Assembly (NCBI GenBank): GCA_002084535.1 | Contig: NBLI01000139.1 | Location: 1-8,833, forward strand | Length of the DNA: 8,833 nucleotides | Direction of reading: 5' to 3' | DNA from: Candidatus Zhuqueibacterota bacterium 4572_119 | Lineage (GTDB): Bacteria; Zhuqueibacterota; Zhuqueibacteria; Thermofontimicrobiales; Thermofontimicrobiaceae | Shown: in pieces, positions 7,027 through 8,833 of the stretch | Layout: each line of letters starts with the position of its first letter | How positions within the stretch are numbered: the stretch's first letter is position 1 | Notes under the pieces: model-generated | Told to the model about the DNA's origin: nothing | What the model saw: only the letters and a program-made list of their open reading frames with translations | Database searches by the model: none | Made by a program: the position numbers and the translations under genes

Positions 7027-7057
7027 ATTATATTAAAAAGCTGACACCTTTAATCAA
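7027..7057 (-). promoter_or_regulatory. Candidate promoter for the two ATPase genes and ecfT
   Basis: The minus strand has TTGATT (7057-7052) and a perfect TATAAT (7032-7027), but the 19-bp spacing is longer than optimal. It would give a leader of about 80 nt before the ATG at 6937. In a very AT-rich gap such matches arise by chance, so this is tentative. Confidence 0.3.
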
Positions 7058-7089
7058 CAAAAATGGAAATTATAGTTTGAGGTTATTAA

Positions 7090-7171
7090 AAATAGGTAGT
7101 CTGGAATACATCGCCTTTATGCGATGTTGGCAATCCATACAGGGATTGCACACCAAATCCTATTTATCCAG
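7090..7171. repeat. Three-way-junction structured element with possible pseudoknot
   Basis: Three perfect 7-bp inverted pairs nest together. The outer stem is AAATAGG (7090-7096) with CCTATTT (7159-7165). It encloses ACATCGC (7108-7114) with GCGATGT (7121-7127), loop CTTTAT, and GCAATCC (7130-7136) with GGATTGC (7143-7149), loop ATACAG. In addition CTGGA (7101-7105) can pair with TCCAG (7167-7171), crossing the outer stem. The arrangement is too regular for chance in this AT-rich DNA. It could be the folded end of a mobile element, a dispersed palindromic repeat or a structured RNA; the sequence does not tell me which strand is used. Confidence 0.55.
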
Positions 7172-7237
7172 TTTTTGCTGTACAGAGAACCCAATCATTA
7201 AATACTAACATCAAATCGACCGCCTAAATAGTGCCAG

Positions 7238-7259
7238 AGATTCGCCAAAAAACGAATCT
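7238..7259. repeat. Short perfect hairpin
   Basis: AGATTCG (7238-7244) and CGAATCT (7253-7259) form a perfect 7-bp stem with an 8-nt loop (CCAAAAAA). No U-tract follows on the minus strand, so it is not a terminator for ecfS. Confidence 0.45.
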
Positions 7260-7293
7260 GATTTTATGTGAGAAACTTTTTTTGAATCATAAG

Positions 7294-7329
7294 ATTCCAG
7301 TATCCGCCAAAAATCGGTGGAACTGGAAT
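7294..7329. repeat. Long-stem palindromic element (ATTCCAGT...ACTGGAAT)
   Basis: ATTCCAGT (7294-7301) pairs perfectly with ACTGGAAT (7322-7329). Inside it CCGCC (7304-7308) pairs with GGTGG (7316-7320) through one G-T wobble, leaving a 7-nt AAAAATC loop and a small bulge. The flanks GATTCCAG and CTGGAATGAC look like the dispersed palindromes built on CATTCC/GGAATG that many bacteria carry between genes. Whether copies exist elsewhere in this genome cannot be seen here. Confidence 0.5.
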
Positions 7330-7355
7330 GACACGACATAACTAATTGTATTTTA

Positions 7356-7387
7356 AGCTAATAGCTAACTTCTAATTGCTAATAGCT
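7356..7387. repeat. Direct repeat GCTAATAGCT, two copies
   Basis: The 10-mer GCTAATAGCT occurs at 7357-7366 and again at 7378-7387, 21 bp apart, with related CTAACTTCTAATT between them. The whole stretch is built from CTAAT-like pieces and looks like a degenerate tandem repeat. Confidence 0.45.
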
Positions 7388-7431
7388 GTTTCAAGTTTCT
7401 TGATAGTTGTTAGAACAATTGAATATAAACA

Positions 7432-7466
7432 ATCCTGCAAATCCTTTTTATCCGGTCATCCTGTCA
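7432..7466. repeat. ATCC-phased short tandem array
   Basis: Four consecutive units each begin with ATCC: ATCCTGCAA (7432), ATCCTTTTT (7441), ATCCGGTC (7450) and ATCCTGTCA (7458). The period is 8-9 bp and the units differ after the first four or five bases. The regular ATCC phase in otherwise AT-rich DNA is directly visible. Similar ATCCTG-rich intergenic strings recur in several bacterial genomes as far as I remember, but I cannot check that. Confidence 0.5.
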
Positions 7467-7579
7467 AATAAAATTCGGTACTTCATTTGATAATCACAAC
7501 CGCTTTAAACGGTTACATTTTTTTACCAATCTGGCGTGTCGTCTCTCAACCCCAAAACAAATATCGTTTTGCCGCGAGA

Positions 7580-8128
7580 TCAGTTGAACGGCTCGTCCTT
7601 TTTTAAAACAGGCGCGTGTTTAACCAGCCAATGGTATAAATTCCAACTCAAAAAACCGGACATACTCCCCAATATAAACGCAGTGACACAAGTGAGAATC
7701 AGTGGAAATGTTGGCAGCCGCAGAAATAAAGTTCCCACCAAAAAATTCCCGCCTAAATTACCCAGGGCGGTTGGAAAAAAGATGAGCCATTTTTTTTGAC
7801 CCACCAGGTAAAATCCAAAATCAATGAGAATTCCGGGAGCAATATAGGTCAAAATCGAAATAATGCCATGCGAACCATATATTCCGGTTAACAAAACGAT
7901 GATACCCTGGATCAGCCCGGTCATCGTAGCTGATCCCGGCTGCCTTACGATAAGCAGCGCCAGCATGGGAAAAATCATGTAAATAACCCCAGAAACCGAA
8001 CCAGAAGAAATCAAGAATGCAGAAGTAATTAATTTAAACAACGGATTGATCACAGGTTTCACAGCGAGTCCGCAGGCGGCCATTAAGACAATAATGACTG
8101 CATCAAGCGTAGAAATTCGTTTGAGCAT
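7580..8128 (-). CDS. ECF transporter S component, YkoE-like (substrate uncertain, possibly thiamine-related)
   Basis: This 182-residue integral membrane protein would bind a vitamin-type substrate and dock on EcfT and its ATPases. Hydrophobic segments lie at about 9-25, 35-62 (two short helices), 68-82, 89-108, 114-134 and 141-163. It starts MLKRISTLDAVIIVLMAACG, and its central block VRQPGSATMTGLIQGIIVLLTG (61-82 region) followed by GSHGIISILTYIAPGILID (84-102 region) resembles the RKPGAA...LIxxLLG...G block of YkoE, the S subunit of a thiamine-precursor transporter. The similarity is judged by eye; related S components carry other ligands, so I leave the symbol empty. It lies 642 bp upstream of the ATPase genes on the same strand. 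The start at 8128 has no Shine-Dalgarno, but a promoter candidate ends almost at the ATG. No TPP riboswitch is visible in the 38 bp between it and the selC terminator. Confidence 0.72.
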   Translation of the reverse strand: MLKRISTLDAVIIVLMAACGLAVKPVINPLFKLITSAFLISSGSVSGVIYMIFPMLALLIVRQPGSATMTGLIQGIIVLLTGIYGSHGIISILTYIAPGILIDFGFYLVGQKKWLIFFPTALGNLGGNFLVGTLFLRLPTFPLILTCVTAFILGSMSGFLSWNLYHWLVKHAPVLKKDEPFN

Positions 8129-8135
8129 ATATTGT

Positions 8136-8163
8136 ATTCTATGTTGTCAGGAGATCGTTTCAA
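8136..8163 (-). promoter_or_regulatory. Candidate promoter of the S-component gene, implying a leaderless mRNA
   Basis: TTGAAA (8163-8158) and TAGAAT (8141-8136) are separated by 16 bp on the minus strand. Transcription would begin around 8129, at or next to the ATG at 8128. There is no ribosome site, which fits a leaderless message. The -35 box overlaps the end of the selC terminator U-tract. Confidence 0.35.
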
Positions 8164-8192
8164 AGAAAAAGGGTAACCATTTACAGTTACCC
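8163..8192 (-). terminator. Rho-independent terminator of the selenocysteine tRNA
   Basis: On the minus strand GGGTAAC (8192-8186) and GTTACCC (8177-8171) form a perfect 7-bp stem with an 8-nt loop, followed directly by TTTTTCTTT (8170-8162). It begins 10 nt after the mature 3' end of the tRNA, the usual place for a tRNA terminator. Confidence 0.8.
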
Positions 8193-8201
8193 ATTTTATT
8201 G

Positions 8202-8297
8202 CGGGAATGTGTGGGAATCGAACCCACCTATCACGACTGTTGCCGCAACACAACGGATTTGAAGTCCGCGGGGCCCACCAGGTACCCTTGCACTCCC
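8202..8297 (-). tRNA. selC: tRNA-Sec (anticodon UCA)
   Basis: The minus strand folds as a 96-nt selenocysteine tRNA, which reads UGA at SECIS-marked codons with SelA and SelB. The acceptor strands GGGAGTGC (8297-8290) and ACATTCCC (8210-8203) pair over seven positions, including one G-U, with a C-A mismatch at the eighth. The anticodon loop is CTTCAAA (8264-8258) with anticodon TCA at 8262-8260, in the GGACTTCAAATCC context typical of bacterial tRNA-Sec. A long variable arm has stem TGTTG/CAACA (8250-8246 with 8242-8238). The T arm is GTGGG-TTCGATT-CCCAC (8227-8211). The discriminator base is G73, as in other tRNA-Sec, and CCA is not encoded (CAA follows). The extra length rules out an ordinary suppressor or Trp tRNA. 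An intrinsic terminator follows it. selA, selB and selD are not in the window. Confidence 0.93.
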
Positions 8298-8459
8298 ATA
8301 GTTACAAACACTTACAAACCAAGTTTATTTCGTAGCTGTATCTTATTGTTATTATTTTTCTTACTGTCTTGCTTGTAATTATTTTCAAAAGAAAGTTACT
8401 AATTTTTCTAATCATAATCAAGACATTTTTTCTACTATTTTTTATTCATTGTCCAAATA
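8298..8459. other. AT-rich spacer upstream of selC
   Basis: These 162 bp between the integrase remnant and the tRNA should carry the selC promoter. TTGATT with a 17-bp spacer to TAACTT is present on the minus strand (roughly 8424-8396), but the -10 is poor and I do not claim it. Nothing else was recognised. Confidence 0.4.
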
Positions 8460-8819
8460 TTATCCACACAAATTTCCGATAATTTCTACCGCCGCAATTT
8501 TCAGTTCCCAATTTGTGTGAGTATAACTGCACATTATTGTACTTTTTGAGTAACCTGAAAATACTGCTCTGGTGTTTTCCTCAATACCTCCCATGGCTAA
8601 ATAAGACGAAAAGGTATGTCGCAGATCATGAAATCGAAATTCTTCGATTTGTGCTTTTTCTAAGGCGTTATGGAAAGATTTTTTAATCGATTTCAAATGT
8701 TGACCGGTAAGAGATGGAAATAGATAGTCGATCTTTTTTTCAATAGAATCGATAATTGAAAATTGAAACCCATTAATGATAACCTCGTTAAAATAACAAA
8801 GCAGATCAGCTTCGTCCGG
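8460..8819 (-). pseudogene. Decayed tyrosine recombinase/integrase remnant (C-terminal catalytic part)
   Basis: A frame open from 8819 (after a TAA at 8822-8820) to the stop at 8460 encodes about 119 residues related to phage-type integrases. It starts PDEADLLCYF, like the LTPDEADxLL entry to the catalytic domain. It then jumps without the first-arginine region (TGLRxGE) to PSLTGQHLKSIKKSF and on to FRFHDLRHTFSSYL, which holds the HxLR box with the second catalytic Arg. The next box reads FSGYSKSTIMCSYTH: where active enzymes have LGH, this has SGY, so the conserved His is replaced, while the candidate nucleophile Tyr in SYTH is kept. No ATG start is present; a TTG at 8696 would give only 78 residues. 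The missing first Arg box and the altered His mean it is not an active recombinase. It lies on the 5' side of selC, a tRNA gene often used by integrating islands. Confidence 0.65.
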
Positions 8820-8833
8820 TTAGGTATTTGCTA

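Larger units (their letters stand above)
6938..7579. other. Gene-free stretch rich in hairpins and short repeats
   Basis: No coding sequence with recognisable protein features was found on either strand in this 642-bp interval between ecfS and the first ATPase gene. It holds, from left to right: a weak promoter candidate (7027-7057), a three-way-junction-like structure (7090-7171), a 7-bp hairpin (7238-7259), a 13-bp-stem palindrome (7294-7329), a direct repeat (7356-7387), a run of ATCC-phased short units (7432-7466) and a small AACCG/CGGTT dyad (7498-7514). I searched it by eye for TPP riboswitch signatures because of the YkoE-like neighbour and saw none. The separate, differently built elements suggest accumulated dispersed repeats rather than one regulatory leader. 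Confidence 0.7.

Noticed and set aside
7090..7171. TPP riboswitch on the minus strand (CTGGATAA is present)
   Set aside because: The CTGAGA motif and the remaining conserved core are absent and the stems do not match the TPP fold.
7356..7466. CRISPR array
   Set aside because: Repeats are too short and degenerate, with no spacers of constant length and no cas genes.
7498..7522. Dyad AACCG/CGGTT followed by a T-run on the plus strand
   Set aside because: It would terminate plus-strand transcription, but no plus-strand gene precedes it; the minus side has no U-tract.
7536..7799. Plus-strand open frame of 87 codons
   Set aside because: Most of it is antisense to the membrane-protein gene; composition and lack of a ribosome site argue against it.
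8202..8230. Attachment-site duplication of the tRNA-Sec 3' end
   Set aside because: No second copy of this segment was found by eye elsewhere in the window.
8046..8378. Plus-strand open frame of 110 codons
   Set aside because: It runs antisense through the start of the S-component gene, the selC terminator and the tRNA-Sec, and has no protein-like features.

Overview
The window is an AT-rich piece of a Gram-negative bacterial chromosome in which every recognisable gene lies on the minus strand. Three genes for the Kdo sugar of lipopolysaccharide (kdsB, kdsA, kdsC) show that an LPS-type outer membrane is made. A gatC gene indicates indirect Gln-tRNA or Asn-tRNA synthesis. A truncated lipoprotein with a DNALDPKNPN-type start and a CsgG-like/DUF5683-like protein suggest the FCB superphylum (Calditrichota, KSB1, Ignavibacteria or similar). 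That placement is inference and no marker gene settles it.

Read in the direction of transcription (high to low coordinates), the window opens with a decayed tyrosine-recombinase remnant (8460-8819). Next is a selenocysteine tRNA with UCA anticodon (8202-8297) and its intrinsic terminator (about 8163-8192). An ECF-type vitamin-transporter set follows: a YkoE-like substrate-binding S component (7580-8128), a 642-bp gene-free stretch rich in hairpins and short repeats (6938-7579), then two ABC ATPase-like proteins whose genes overlap by 4 bp, and the EcfT transmembrane protein (4936-6937). One ATPase keeps a Walker A motif. The other has lost Walker A and Walker B residues, so at most one composite ATP site looks usable.

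A near-consensus sigma-70 promoter (4748-4776) starts the second transcription unit: gatC, kdsB, pyrG, kdsA, kdsC, a CsgG-like protein and a lipoprotein cut by the window edge. KdsB, KdsA and KdsC make Kdo-8-phosphate, dephosphorylate it and activate Kdo with CTP. PyrG makes the CTP, so the grouping is biochemically sensible.

The strongest anomaly is the kdsB/pyrG junction. The last few codons of kdsB run straight into about codon 130 of pyrG, so the whole N-terminal part of CTP synthase with its P-loop is missing. This is either a real deletion, with another pyrG elsewhere, or an assembly collapse. The CsgG-like protein and the integrase remnant also look internally shortened. The most interesting intact biology is the ATPase-degenerate ECF module and the structured repeat elements in its upstream gap.
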